DNA from: Saprospiraceae bacterium | GTDB lineage: Bacteria; Bacteroidota; Bacteroidia; Chitinophagales; Saprospiraceae | Length of the DNA stretch: 50,968 nucleotides | Direction: 5' to 3' | Assembly (NCBI GenBank): GCA_013140975.1 | Contig: JABFRV010000065.1 | Location: 1-50,968, forward strand | Shown: piece by piece, positions 29,366 through 38,195 of the stretch | How the letters are laid out: the number at the start of each line of letters is the position of its first letter | Position numbering within the stretch: position 1 is the first letter of the stretch | The notes under the pieces: generated by a model | What the model saw: only the letters and a program-made list of their open reading frames with translations | What the model was told of the DNA's origin: nothing | The model's database searches: none | Translations under genes and position numbers: made by a program

Positions 29366-29896
29366 ATGCTCAGTCTTTTCAGTATTTAGTTATGCTTCTG
29401 AGCTTTGAGTAAAAATGGTTATTAACTTCCTTACATATAAACATTATTATATGGAATGAAATTTGAGTTTATTGAGCAATAAGTTTTGGAATTATAAAAG
29501 GTGGTTAATCTTCTAAAAGATTTGAGTGAAGGTTAATTCTGAAATTAAGATTCAATCTTAAGTTCAATATCAACCACAATATTCGCAAAATCTGAAGTTA
29601 TATCAAACAGATTTCAGAGATATTTATTATTAACAGGTTTAATGCTTCACAGATCAAAGCAATACATATTTAACCCCCTTTCAAACACTATTATGACTCG
29701 AAGATAAAAAATCTCTAACGCTTTAAAGCTCAGATGATTTAAAGCTCTAGAGCTCTGATGCATTGAAGCTCTGATGATTTAAAGCTCTAATGTTTCAATA
29801 TATTTTGTCGGTTTGAACGAATACGAATTTAAGTTTCATTTTCTAAAATGAAGTCTGAATATTCATCAACAGGATGGTGTCAGGATTCCCGAAAAA
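29366..29896. other. Intergenic region upstream of giant gene A (531 bases)
   Basis: AT-rich, with no coding potential that I can support. It should contain the promoter of giant gene A, but no TAnnTTTG element stands out near its start. It contains the 16-base tandem repeat at 29722-29788, listed separately. Confidence 0.5.
29722..29788. repeat. Short degenerate tandem repeat, unit GATGATTTAAAGCTCT
   Basis: Two exact 16-base units (29733-29748 and 29773-29788), one with two differences (29757-29772, GATGCATTGAAGCTCT), an 8-base partial unit between them and a partial unit at 29722-29732. The AGCTCT/AGAGCT parts are also self-complementary, so the array can fold. Confidence 0.75.
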
Positions 29897-30451
29897 TCAA
29901 TTCATTGCCAAAGGAAACTTAACTAATGTCGAGACTTTTTTTTCCTTTATTTTACCGACACTCCACTTAAAACTGCTCTTCTGAAATACTACTCGAACAG
30001 CATTCAATAGTTCGGCTTCTGATGCAAAATTATTTTCATGAAAAATAGTACCGCCATCTTCGTCAACTATTAATGAAATATCCAATTTTCTTCCTTTGTA
30101 TTTCTCCTTAATTTCTGCTGACAATTGTATTTCAGATCTAATCTTTTCACCTAATTGATCTGCAGTACAATTGTATCTTTCTTTTTCCTTACTACTCTCA
30201 CAGCCAATCAAATAAGGCATCTCTTCAGCATCTTCGTAATAGTCAAACTCTGTAAGAACAATCTTAATTTCTTCCATATAGGTGACGGGATCAAAAATCT
30301 CCATAGTATCTATTGACCTGTATGGAATGGGTTTATATTCTTTCATTCTTTTTCCGGCGACATTACATTTACAGAAAAAAATAACCATTGCAAATAGGGT
30401 TACATATCCAAAATACTGTATTCTCGAAGCAGGATTTAATGTAAGCATCAT
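29897..30451 (-). CDS. Small envelope protein with TonB C-terminal-like domain
   Basis: A 184-residue protein with a hydrophobic N-terminal segment (about 14-27) ending in FFCKCN, either a signal anchor or a lipobox at C27 or C29. Residues about 75-184 follow the pattern of Bacteroidota TonB C-terminal domains: EMPYLIGCES, a Cys-containing helix (NCTADQL), SLIVDEDGGTI, LLNAVRVVFQ, and a final KVSTLVKFPLAM. There is no Pro-rich spacer as in energy transducers, so it is more likely a TonB-like lipoprotein than a true ExbBD partner. It lies between the two giant surface-protein genes on the same strand, about 300 bases after one and 530 bases before the other, so it probably has its own promoter. 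Confidence 0.6.
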   Translation of the reverse strand: MMLTLNPASRIQYFGYVTLFAMVIFFCKCNVAGKRMKEYKPIPYRSIDTMEIFDPVTYMEEIKIVLTEFDYYEDAEEMPYLIGCESSKEKERYNCTADQLGEKIRSEIQLSAEIKEKYKGRKLDISLIVDEDGGTIFHENNFASEAELLNAVRVVFQKSSFKWSVGKIKEKKVSTLVKFPLAMN

Positions 30452-30626
30452 AACTCTTGAATTTATTTGTGACTAAAAAAGTATAGGTGATTGAAAAATT
30501 CATACTACACAAATTCTTATCGATAACAATTCAGCTCATTGGCCATATTAGTTCTTCAGATATAAAAGTATAATATTATTTGCTAATAATTTATAAATAA
30601 TATAATTGACTTAATTCAAATAAAAA

Positions 30627-30660
30627 AAGCCCTGTTGCAACCATCGTCACAACAAGGCTT
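30627..30660 (-). terminator. Rho-independent terminator of giant gene B
   Basis: An 11-bp stem with one mismatch (AAGCCCTGTTG with CAACAAGGCTT, loop of 12) is followed on the minus strand by seven Ts. It lies about 100 bases past the stop codon at 30759, after another hairpin. Confidence 0.75.
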
Positions 30661-30695
30661 AAAACTATAAAATTCTAGATAATTAGCGAGCTAAG

Positions 30696-30735
30696 AGTCG
30701 TGAGAAACTTCAACAAGAAGTTTAATCTCACGACT
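30696..30735 (-). other. Long hairpin in the 3' untranslated region of giant gene B
   Basis: AGTCGTGAGA at 30696-30705 pairs perfectly with 30726-30735, and inside it AACTTC pairs with GAAGTT (loop 30712-30716). The stem is about 16-17 bp with a two-base bulge. No T tract follows, so it is not a classical terminator; a 3'-end-stabilising role is possible. Confidence 0.6.
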
Positions 30736-30758
30736 TATAGCAATTCGTTTTTAACTTA

Positions 30759-33700
30759 TTACTCTGTAATTACCATTTTCTTAGTAGCACTGAATTGTTC
30801 AGCATCTAATTGATAATAGAACATGCCTGATCCGGAAATGTCATTTCTGTTTAATTCAACAGTATTCAGACCTTTCTGACCCTGTAATGGCATAACTCTT
30901 ACCACTTTACCTGTAACATCATAAATCGTTAATGTTGCAGCAGATGCTTCTGGCAATCTGTAATTAATTGTAGTTACCTTTTCAAATGGATTTGGATTAT
31001 TCTGATACAATTCAAAAACAGATGAGCTAGCAACTCCTTTATCAGAACGAACATTCAATACAACATTTGATTCATTCATTTGCGCATCGTATGCTTCAGC
31101 ACTTGTAATATCGGAAGTAATTTCAAGACTATTAGACAGCTTTACAGCTTTTGTTGATTTGAAAACAAGTGTAAATAATACTTTATTGGAAGCAATTGAT
31201 GTTGCACTTCTTGCATCCCAACTTGTAGTCACCTTACCATTGCGTACTTGAGTTGTTCCGAAATTATCCTCATCAATTGACAATGCATTTCCTTCAACTT
31301 TTACAAAGCTTAACGCACTTGCATCAAAGTTTAAAGTAAATTGGTATCCATTGATGTTTAAGAAATTCTCAGCTTTAAATTCTATTCTCACATCCTGACC
31401 TGCTTCAACAGATTGTTCAGCGATTTCAAATTTTAAAGCAGAATTCGTTCTCGTCTTTGTTGGTTGGTTCAATCCAGCAACAGATGAATTATTTACATCA
31501 CCCATTTTTACTGCAATAAAGTTTTGCTTTTGGTTCACACCATTTACAATCACTTTCTTTTCAGTTTCATAATTCCAAGGCTGTGTTTTATCCGCAAATA
31601 CAACTTCTTCCGGAATAAATGTCCAGCTTGCTACATTGTTGAAATTATTTGCTGATCCTAAAATAAGTTTTCGGATTATCGCAATATCAGCAGATGTAAC
31701 AGATTTAGAATTATTTACATCAGCAGCAATGATTTTATAAGGAGAATTCAATAATTCTTTACTCAATACATGCTTTTGAATAGAAACGATATCTGCAGTT
31801 GAAACACCATTTAATGGATTATCATCTCTTGTTGATTTTAACATATGCTCTACAGATAATTCAAGATCTTTAAAACTATATGTACCATCTGCTAGAGTCA
31901 ATCTGCTATCCATAATATGACCTGACTTATATAAGTCAACAGTAGCGCTAGCAGATTTTCTTCCATCTTCAGTTCTTAATTCACCAGTTACTGAGCCAAG
32001 ATTACCGGTATTCGGACATATGTTTTGATTGTCTTGAACTATCACAGTAGTAACACAATAGTCTCTGTTTCCTTCTTCATCTTCAACCCACATCTGAACA
32101 CTGATTCTTAATTCATCATTCACTTTTGCCTTTAAGAAATCATCACAACAAACTCTAATTGAAGTTTTCGCGCGATCTCCATCAAAGTAGAATTTCAATC
32201 TATTCTTAGGAGTACAATTGTCAAATGAAGCAAAATCTAAATCTTTAGCCCAGATATCAACGCATCCTGAAGTTGGCATTGGAACTGTTATGATTCCTGT
32301 TAAGCAATATGGAGTTGGTGCCTTACAATCTTTTATTTCAAATAATGAAGAACATTGTCCGATATTTCCACATCCATCTTCAACATACCATGTAATTTTA
32401 TGTACACCTATCGGATAAACTCCACTTGCATCAAATGGATTATTCTGATCATCTGCATTTGGATTATTTCTAACCAACGGTTTGTCACCTGCTGCAAACG
32501 CTCTTCTTGTTAATGGTCCTACTGAAAAATCAATTGTTCCATCGTTAAATGCATCTATTTTGTAATCATAATTTAACCAATCTGCTTGCGTACAAGAATC
32601 TGTAGCAGTTGCAGTAAGACTAATATGTCCTACACAAGCTCCTGTCTGACCGCTTAGGACTGCAGGCTCACAAGCTCCAACATTACAAGTTACGATTGGC
32701 TTTTTAGTATCACGCACTTTAATTACTTGCGTAAACTCCCATCTTCCATGAGTAGCACTAATGTTAGGATCATATTGACACCAGTCAATTACTACCCATT
32801 TACGAAGGATTTTAAAACAAGCATCTTGTTCAATAGTAAATATTTCATCAAAATTCTGAATTGCAATTAATGTACATGCATCATCAGCACCATTAATTAT
32901 TTTAGGTCTACCTGTTACATCAGGACTTGTATTTGAACCACAACCTTCAACCAAAGTTCCTCTACCATCACAATCAGGCCAGATAATATCATCCTGACTA
33001 TCACAGTATTCACTTGAAATATATAAAGGATCACAATCAACAACCCAAATTGTCTGTACTGTAGAAATTAAGGTATTATTAGGACCTCTAACACTAAATA
33101 CTCTTTCAATTTTTCCTTGACCACATTCACGTTTGTCATCAATTGTAATAATTGGAGTTGCACCGCAAGTTGATAAAATATATCCATCAAATCCCCATGC
33201 TAACTCATACTTTGTATCCGGATGAGCAGGTTGGAAAAGACTATTATAATGACTACATGCTAAATTACCAACTGCAGACCTTGATCCCGGATAATTTGTA
33301 ATAGGATTAGGAGAACACCATAGATCGCAAACGATATCTGTAGTTTTAATCTTTGCTCTTTGTGAAAGATCATTAACGACTCTACCGAAAGTTGCATCAT
33401 TAGGATCTGTTAACTTTGATAAGTCAAACCAGAACATACAGCTAACAACAACATCTGCCGGAGGAACGATTGAAGGAGCAGCCTTATCTTGAACTTCTAC
33501 TTCAACCATACAATCATTGAATCTTCCAAATAAATCACCGCCTTGGTTCATTCGCTCTGGAGCAATTGGACCGACACCTGGATCAGCATCTAATACGCGG
33601 AATACCACCATAAGTGTTTTTCCAGCATCAGCACAACAAAAACTTACATGATCATCAAAATAAGTTTGTGAACCTGTGATATTCTTGTCATCATCACCAT

Positions 33701-35849
33701 TTACTTTATTACATACAGTAGATTCCTTGGTGCTACCATTATTGGTACCTGCCAATTCATCCATTCTAATAACTTTAAAATATAGATGTGGGGCACAATT
33801 ATCATGTGAACCATCATCAAATGTAGTGGCAAATACTTTTGCATAATTACTTCCCGGAGTTTGGTTTCCAGTAATAGTTACAGTGGTTTTTTGATCGCAT
33901 ACGGCAACCGGAGGAGTTCTGTCTTCGACATTGAGATAAATGAGTTTTTCTGTAACATTGCCGCAACAATCTTCGGCTACAATGTATGCGTTTTGGATAC
34001 CAAGAGGAAGATTTACCACGACATAACCTGAATTTTCATTTCCAAGAACTGTTCCATTCTCTACACGTACTGTGTAATGTACTTCTTCTGAACAATTATC
34101 TTTTACCCAGGCTGGTGGAACTTCCCATCTTCCTTCACATTTCCAAATATCTGTATTTACATCTACATGATCCGGATAAAGAACCTCAGGTCCTTTGGTA
34201 TCCATTACCTTAATTATTTGATTGTGCTCTCTTACTTCACCTGTACACCAATCTAACATTGTCCAGGTTCTAAGTAGTTTATAACAACCAACGTTACCAG
34301 CGTCACAACTATTTTTCGAAAGATCAATTCTAATATCTTTAAATGTAATAGCTATGTTTCCGCAACCTTTAGCTCTAGGAGCGCCAGTTCCTTCCCACAT
34401 AACAATTGAATTATCTGCCCAACACGATAATTGTGCAGGGTAATAAATATTATCAGGGCTAGGGTGACCTTCATATGGACCTGAAGCTATACAGTTCCAT
34501 CCCAATAATCTTGGCTCTCTTCTTCCTGTATTGAACAATACTTCCTGATCTACTAAATATTCATCTACACATTCCGGATATGGACGAAGATGAGAAGCCA
34601 AATCAAAATTCGCATCTCTTTTCGCATCACACGATAACATATATGTATTTCCAGGAAGGTTCAATCCTGTATAATCCAAAGGTGGTTTTATATCGGATAA
34701 CTTACCTGTTAAAACAAAGATCGTTTGAACACAAGTACTTTTATTTCCTTGTGCATCAACTGCAGTCCATGTTCTAGTTATGATTCTATCAATTCCTTCT
34801 TCACATGATCCATTTCTTGCTACATCTTTAAATGTTAAATCATAAACACCGCAACCTTCAATAACATTTGGATATCCAATATCTCCCGGAGTTGTACCAT
34901 CGGTACATTCAACTCTCAAGTCTCTAACACACTCAATAATTGGGCCTAACTTATCCTCAACTGTTGCAGTTCCCCAGCAACTATTTCCGGTATATGGATC
35001 TATTACAGAAATTTTTAATTTTTTTCCAATTTGCGCATATCCAATTTGCGGATATGGGTTATTAGGATCTAAATCAATTACTGCATTTGTATTCCAATCT
35101 CTTACAACAACTTGAAAATCTCCAAGACATCCGGGAGTATACGTTCCGGATAATACCATTTCCGGTGTAACTGTTGCCCAACAGTCCTGATCCAATGAGA
35201 TCTGGATATTATTATTACAGGATATTGCACCATTATTAGCATCAACATTGATTCCAAATTCACCATAAGTAAAACCAAAACCTGCGCCTGCATTTCCACT
35301 AATGTTTAAAGTAATCGTTGTCAACATACAATTAATACCAGTGGTATAGAAACCATAGTATCTTGCTCCGTTAGGAGCAGTAACAGGAATTGCACCGCTG
35401 GTAGTTCCATCATTAGCAGTTGCTGTAATTGTAAATGTGCTAAATAAATTTGGCTCGGCATAAAAATAAAATGCCCGAGTATTAGCAGGCAAAATAAAAG
35501 TATTCCCACCAATAAAAAATCCTGAAAAGTAAACATCGCCTCGATATCCATGACTCCAATTATTAAAAGAAGTTGGCACATCAAGGTGGTGAGCAGGTTG
35601 ATTAAATCCAAGGCTAACAGGACAGTCATAACTGGCCGGTACGCTTGAAACAAAATTACCAAGACCTGTCGGCCTGGTATCATCTACAAATTTAAACATC
35701 GTATAACCACCCAATGTCGGTGGTGGTGCTGCAGATCCGGGAGCTCCGTTAAATACAATACCTGCGTAGGTACTAATTAGAGTCAGAAAGAAGATTAACG
35801 CACTCCAAGAAATCTTCTTGCTCACTAAGGGTAAGCTTAGTCTTTTCAT
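30759..35849 (-). CDS. Giant surface protein B: Ig/HYR-like module, dockerin, cohesin, T9SS signal
   Basis: About 1696 residues, paralogous to giant protein A along its last 1490 residues. The start at 35849 gives a normal signal peptide (MKRLSLPL, hydrophobic core about 14-30, ending FNGAP as in protein A). Two upstream in-frame ATGs exist: 35858, and 35915, which has a GGAGGGG sequence before it but would place an unlikely charged 22-residue extension in front. The head domain (to about residue 205) is unique, Gly/Phe-rich, and not recognised. The shared module follows, with three RTWT/RKWV-type segments and many Cys pairs. Then come a dockerin-like pair (STADIVSIQKHVL; ADVNNSKSVTSADI), a cohesin-like domain (GYQFTLNFDASALSF) and a T9SS type A signal (YQNNPNPFEKVTTINYRLP to KKMVITE). 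It is expected on the cell surface. Confidence 0.88.
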   Translation of the reverse strand: MKRLSLPLVSKKISWSALIFFLTLISTYAGIVFNGAPGSAAPPPTLGGYTMFKFVDDTRPTGLGNFVSSVPASYDCPVSLGFNQPAHHLDVPTSFNNWSHGYRGDVYFSGFFIGGNTFILPANTRAFYFYAEPNLFSTFTITATANDGTTSGAIPVTAPNGARYYGFYTTGINCMLTTITLNISGNAGAGFGFTYGEFGINVDANNGAISCNNNIQISLDQDCWATVTPEMVLSGTYTPGCLGDFQVVVRDWNTNAVIDLDPNNPYPQIGYAQIGKKLKISVIDPYTGNSCWGTATVEDKLGPIIECVRDLRVECTDGTTPGDIGYPNVIEGCGVYDLTFKDVARNGSCEEGIDRIITRTWTAVDAQGNKSTCVQTIFVLTGKLSDIKPPLDYTGLNLPGNTYMLSCDAKRDANFDLASHLRPYPECVDEYLVDQEVLFNTGRREPRLLGWNCIASGPYEGHPSPDNIYYPAQLSCWADNSIVMWEGTGAPRAKGCGNIAITFKDIRIDLSKNSCDAGNVGCYKLLRTWTMLDWCTGEVREHNQIIKVMDTKGPEVLYPDHVDVNTDIWKCEGRWEVPPAWVKDNCSEEVHYTVRVENGTVLGNENSGYVVVNLPLGIQNAYIVAEDCCGNVTEKLIYLNVEDRTPPVAVCDQKTTVTITGNQTPGSNYAKVFATTFDDGSHDNCAPHLYFKVIRMDELAGTNNGSTKESTVCNKVNGDDDKNITGSQTYFDDHVSFCCADAGKTLMVVFRVLDADPGVGPIAPERMNQGGDLFGRFNDCMVEVEVQDKAAPSIVPPADVVVSCMFWFDLSKLTDPNDATFGRVVNDLSQRAKIKTTDIVCDLWCSPNPITNYPGSRSAVGNLACSHYNSLFQPAHPDTKYELAWGFDGYILSTCGATPIITIDDKRECGQGKIERVFSVRGPNNTLISTVQTIWVVDCDPLYISSEYCDSQDDIIWPDCDGRGTLVEGCGSNTSPDVTGRPKIINGADDACTLIAIQNFDEIFTIEQDACFKILRKWVVIDWCQYDPNISATHGRWEFTQVIKVRDTKKPIVTCNVGACEPAVLSGQTGACVGHISLTATATDSCTQADWLNYDYKIDAFNDGTIDFSVGPLTRRAFAAGDKPLVRNNPNADDQNNPFDASGVYPIGVHKITWYVEDGCGNIGQCSSLFEIKDCKAPTPYCLTGIITVPMPTSGCVDIWAKDLDFASFDNCTPKNRLKFYFDGDRAKTSIRVCCDDFLKAKVNDELRISVQMWVEDEEGNRDYCVTTVIVQDNQNICPNTGNLGSVTGELRTEDGRKSASATVDLYKSGHIMDSRLTLADGTYSFKDLELSVEHMLKSTRDDNPLNGVSTADIVSIQKHVLSKELLNSPYKIIAADVNNSKSVTSADIAIIRKLILGSANNFNNVASWTFIPEEVVFADKTQPWNYETEKKVIVNGVNQKQNFIAVKMGDVNNSSVAGLNQPTKTRTNSALKFEIAEQSVEAGQDVRIEFKAENFLNINGYQFTLNFDASALSFVKVEGNALSIDEDNFGTTQVRNGKVTTSWDARSATSIASNKVLFTLVFKSTKAVKLSNSLEITSDITSAEAYDAQMNESNVVLNVRSDKGVASSSVFELYQNNPNPFEKVTTINYRLPEASAATLTIYDVTGKVVRVMPLQGQKGLNTVELNRNDISGSGMFYYQLDAEQFSATKKMVITE

Positions 35850-36527
35850 ACAATTCATTTTAGGTTTATAAAAAAATAACATCACAAAATTTTTTGCTTC
35901 GCTTAAAAACAACATTTCCCCTCCGATTCTTCGATCAGATCAAAGAACCGGTGAGAAATGAGTTTTGTGAGTTTGAGTTAAACTGGAAATTGTATGAAGA
36001 TCATCTCGATATGACATTACATCATATCTAACTTTGGTTAACATGTCCAAATCATGAAAGTGGTTAGCTCAAATGATTTGACAGTAACAAGGACAATAAA
36101 ATGATTATTATAAAGTCGAAGAATAACGACCTAATGAAATACATTAATCAGTTCTTGTTACGCCACAATGATCCGATGAATTATTGAAGCTGACAAGAAC
36201 TTTAATAAATATTTATTACAGTAATATCTAAAATGAAAACATTCAGGGGAGAATACATGCACATCCCTGAATAATGTATAATGTGTTAATAGGATTATTT
36301 AGTCAACTTTCATATCCTATTGAATAAAAACTAGTAACCTCAATTATTTTGTAACAAGAACTGACTTACTATACTCCAATACAATGTAACAATTGTGCCA
36401 TATTCTCATTTCTGTCAAACAAATTATTATATACAAAATTTTATTTTCATAAGTTTATGCTCGGTAATTCTATACAAAATAAAAAATATTATAATATGTT
36501 TGATTATTATTGCATCGTTAATCAAAC
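35850..36527. other. Divergent intergenic region between giant gene B and the MATE gene (678 bases)
   Basis: AT-rich. It contains a 14-base inverted repeat pair bounding 36148-36364, two smaller hairpins inside it, and a palindrome over the MATE promoter, all listed separately. No protein-coding frame is convincing. Confidence 0.6.
36148..36364. repeat. 217-base segment bounded by perfect 14-base inverted repeats
   Basis: TCAGTTCTTGTTAC at 36148-36161 is the exact reverse complement of 36351-36364. Inside are two perfect 8-bp hairpins (36241-36248 with 36265-36272; 36288-36295 with 36314-36321) and a partial internal copy of the end (GACAAGAACT near 36192). Size and structure resemble a MITE, but no target-site duplication is visible at the edges. 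Confidence 0.45.
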
Positions 36528-36529
36528 AT
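36495..36529 (+). promoter_or_regulatory. Minus-7 element and operator-like palindrome at the MATE gene start
   Basis: TATGTTTG (36495-36502) fits TAnnTTTG. ATGTTTGATTA at 36496-36506 and TAATCAAACAT at 36519-36529 form a perfect 11-base inverted repeat with a 12-base spacer. It covers the minus-7 element, the predicted transcription start and the first two bases of the ATG at 36528. A repressor bound here would block transcription. Confidence 0.55.
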
Positions 36530-37874
36530 GACCTTTACCCAAAATCAAAAAGAATTACTTGTCCTAGCCTGGCCAATAATAATGGGACAGCTATCTCAGA
36601 TGACCATCAATATAACTGATGCAATAATGGTAGGAAGACTAGGTCATGTTGAGCTTGCATCTTCTTCCCTTATGCTTAGCATCATTAGCATTCCCTCTTT
36701 TTCAATCGTCGGAATCAGTTATCTTATTGCCAGCCTTACAGCAACACGCAGAGGACAAGGCAAAGCGAATCAGTGTGCTTCAATTCTTTACAATTGCGGC
36801 ACAACGACAGTCTTAATTGCATTGTTCATTTCCATAATTCTTACCATATTATTTCCTCTTATATATAAATTAGGTCAGCAGGACATTGTTATAAACCTTG
36901 GAAAGGAGTTCTTTCTTTGGATTACCTGGTCAATAGTTCCCATGGTCATTTTTTTATCAATCAAACAATTTTATGATGGACTAGAATTGACCAGAATTCC
37001 AATGCTATTATCAACTTCTTCAATATTCATAAATATTATACTCAATTATATTTTAATCTATGGATGCAGCAATATAAAACCCATGGGATTAGAAGGGAGT
37101 GGACTTGCAAGTTTTATCACTCGAACATTAATATGTATACTTTTAATTACACATTTACTCTCGAATAAATTATTACTTCAATACGGAATCAAAAATTTTA
37201 AAATTAGCTGGATCGAAATTAAAGCGTTTCTAAAATTAGCGCTGCCTACCTCATGGCAATATACCAGCGAAGTTGCAGCATTCTCTGTACTGGCAATCAT
37301 ATCCGGTTGGTATGGCTCTGAGCAACAAGCTTCACATCAAATTGCCATAACTATTGCTGCATTTACCTATGTAATATTCGTTGGGTTCTCCAGTGCAAGC
37401 GCTATTAAAATTGGAGAAGCTTATGGTAAAAATAATTTTCAGGAGATTCAAAATATAAGCAAAGACGCAATAAAGATTTCATTCGTTATGGCAACAACTA
37501 CATTGACAATTCTTTTTATAACCAAATACTATATTGCTACTTTATTCAATTCAAATTCTGAAGTCATTTATATCACTAGTAATTTATTAATTTTTGCTGC
37601 AATTTTTCAATACTCAGATTCTTTACAAGCATTAAGTGTAGGAATGTTAAGAGGAATTCAAGATATTCGGATTCCCACTTTATATACCACTATTTCTTAC
37701 TGGATTATCGGTTTACCAGCCGGATATTTTTTAGCCGAATATTTTCAATGGAAGGTTTATGGAATTTGGACAGGATTTATTCTTTGCTTGACAATTTCAG
37801 CTGTTTTATTACTTTATCGATTTTATAAAATTACAAGAATTAAGGAGAAAAACCTAACTACATTTTTGTATTAA
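36528..37874 (+). CDS. MATE-family multidrug/cation efflux transporter
   Basis: A 448-residue inner-membrane antiporter that expels cationic drugs or metabolites in exchange for Na+ or H+. It has about 12 hydrophobic segments arranged in two similar halves. The N-terminal WPIIMGQLSQMTINITDAIMVGRLG is the classic first-helix signature of NorM-like MATE proteins, and the second half repeats it as LALPTSWQYTSEVAAFSVLAI. A third landmark is SSASAIKIGEAYGKN. It stands alone, divergent from giant gene B. A palindrome overlapping its promoter and start codon suggests control by a dimeric repressor. The drug specificity cannot be inferred. Confidence 0.93.
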   Translation: MTFTQNQKELLVLAWPIIMGQLSQMTINITDAIMVGRLGHVELASSSLMLSIISIPSFSIVGISYLIASLTATRRGQGKANQCASILYNCGTTTVLIALFISIILTILFPLIYKLGQQDIVINLGKEFFLWITWSIVPMVIFLSIKQFYDGLELTRIPMLLSTSSIFINIILNYILIYGCSNIKPMGLEGSGLASFITRTLICILLITHLLSNKLLLQYGIKNFKISWIEIKAFLKLALPTSWQYTSEVAAFSVLAIISGWYGSEQQASHQIAITIAAFTYVIFVGFSSASAIKIGEAYGKNNFQEIQNISKDAIKISFVMATTTLTILFITKYYIATLFNSNSEVIYITSNLLIFAAIFQYSDSLQALSVGMLRGIQDIRIPTLYTTISYWIIGLPAGYFLAEYFQWKVYGIWTGFILCLTISAVLLLYRFYKITRIKEKNLTTFLY

Positions 37875-38195
37875 TCTCCGGATTTCAAAATATCCATTTA
37901 TTCAGGTACTGATAAAACCCCTTTGGCAGGTTTGTTCTAATTGATTATAATATAAATATTCAGCTTGACCTTTCTACAAAATCATACTGTTTATTACCTT
38001 AAGTCTTTTCTATAATCTTCACTTTATCATCTTAATCGATTTCTTACATTTTTAAAAAACTGATCATTTCTTAATTACCCTATTTAAAATAAGTGATATT
38101 TTTACCAAATTCTCAAAAAACCTGCATCTTACTCAATACTTGATAAAGCTCTCCTATAATCTAAAGAATTTTACTGCATAATTAAAATTAATACA
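37875..38195. other. Intergenic region between the MATE and Asp-box protein genes (321 bases)
   Basis: AT-rich; I see no gene, repeat or convincing terminator. A weak AAACC/GGTTT pairing near 37915-37935 lacks a T tract. Confidence 0.5.

Larger units (their letters stand above)
30452..30758. other. Intergenic region downstream of giant gene B (307 bases)
   Basis: Contains two hairpins, listed separately, and an AT-rich part (30530-30620) that should hold the promoter of the TonB-like gene. Nothing else is recognisable. Confidence 0.55.

Noticed and set aside
35850-35915. Upstream start (35915) of giant protein B preceded by GGAGGGG
   Set aside because: It would put about 22 charged and mixed residues before the signal peptide, and Bacteroidota rarely rely on Shine-Dalgarno sites; the start at 35849 gives a normal signal. 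It is kept as an alternative.
36241-36321. Two hairpins as terminators
   Set aside because: Neither is followed by a T tract, and no gene ends next to them; they are better treated as internal structure of the inverted-repeat segment.
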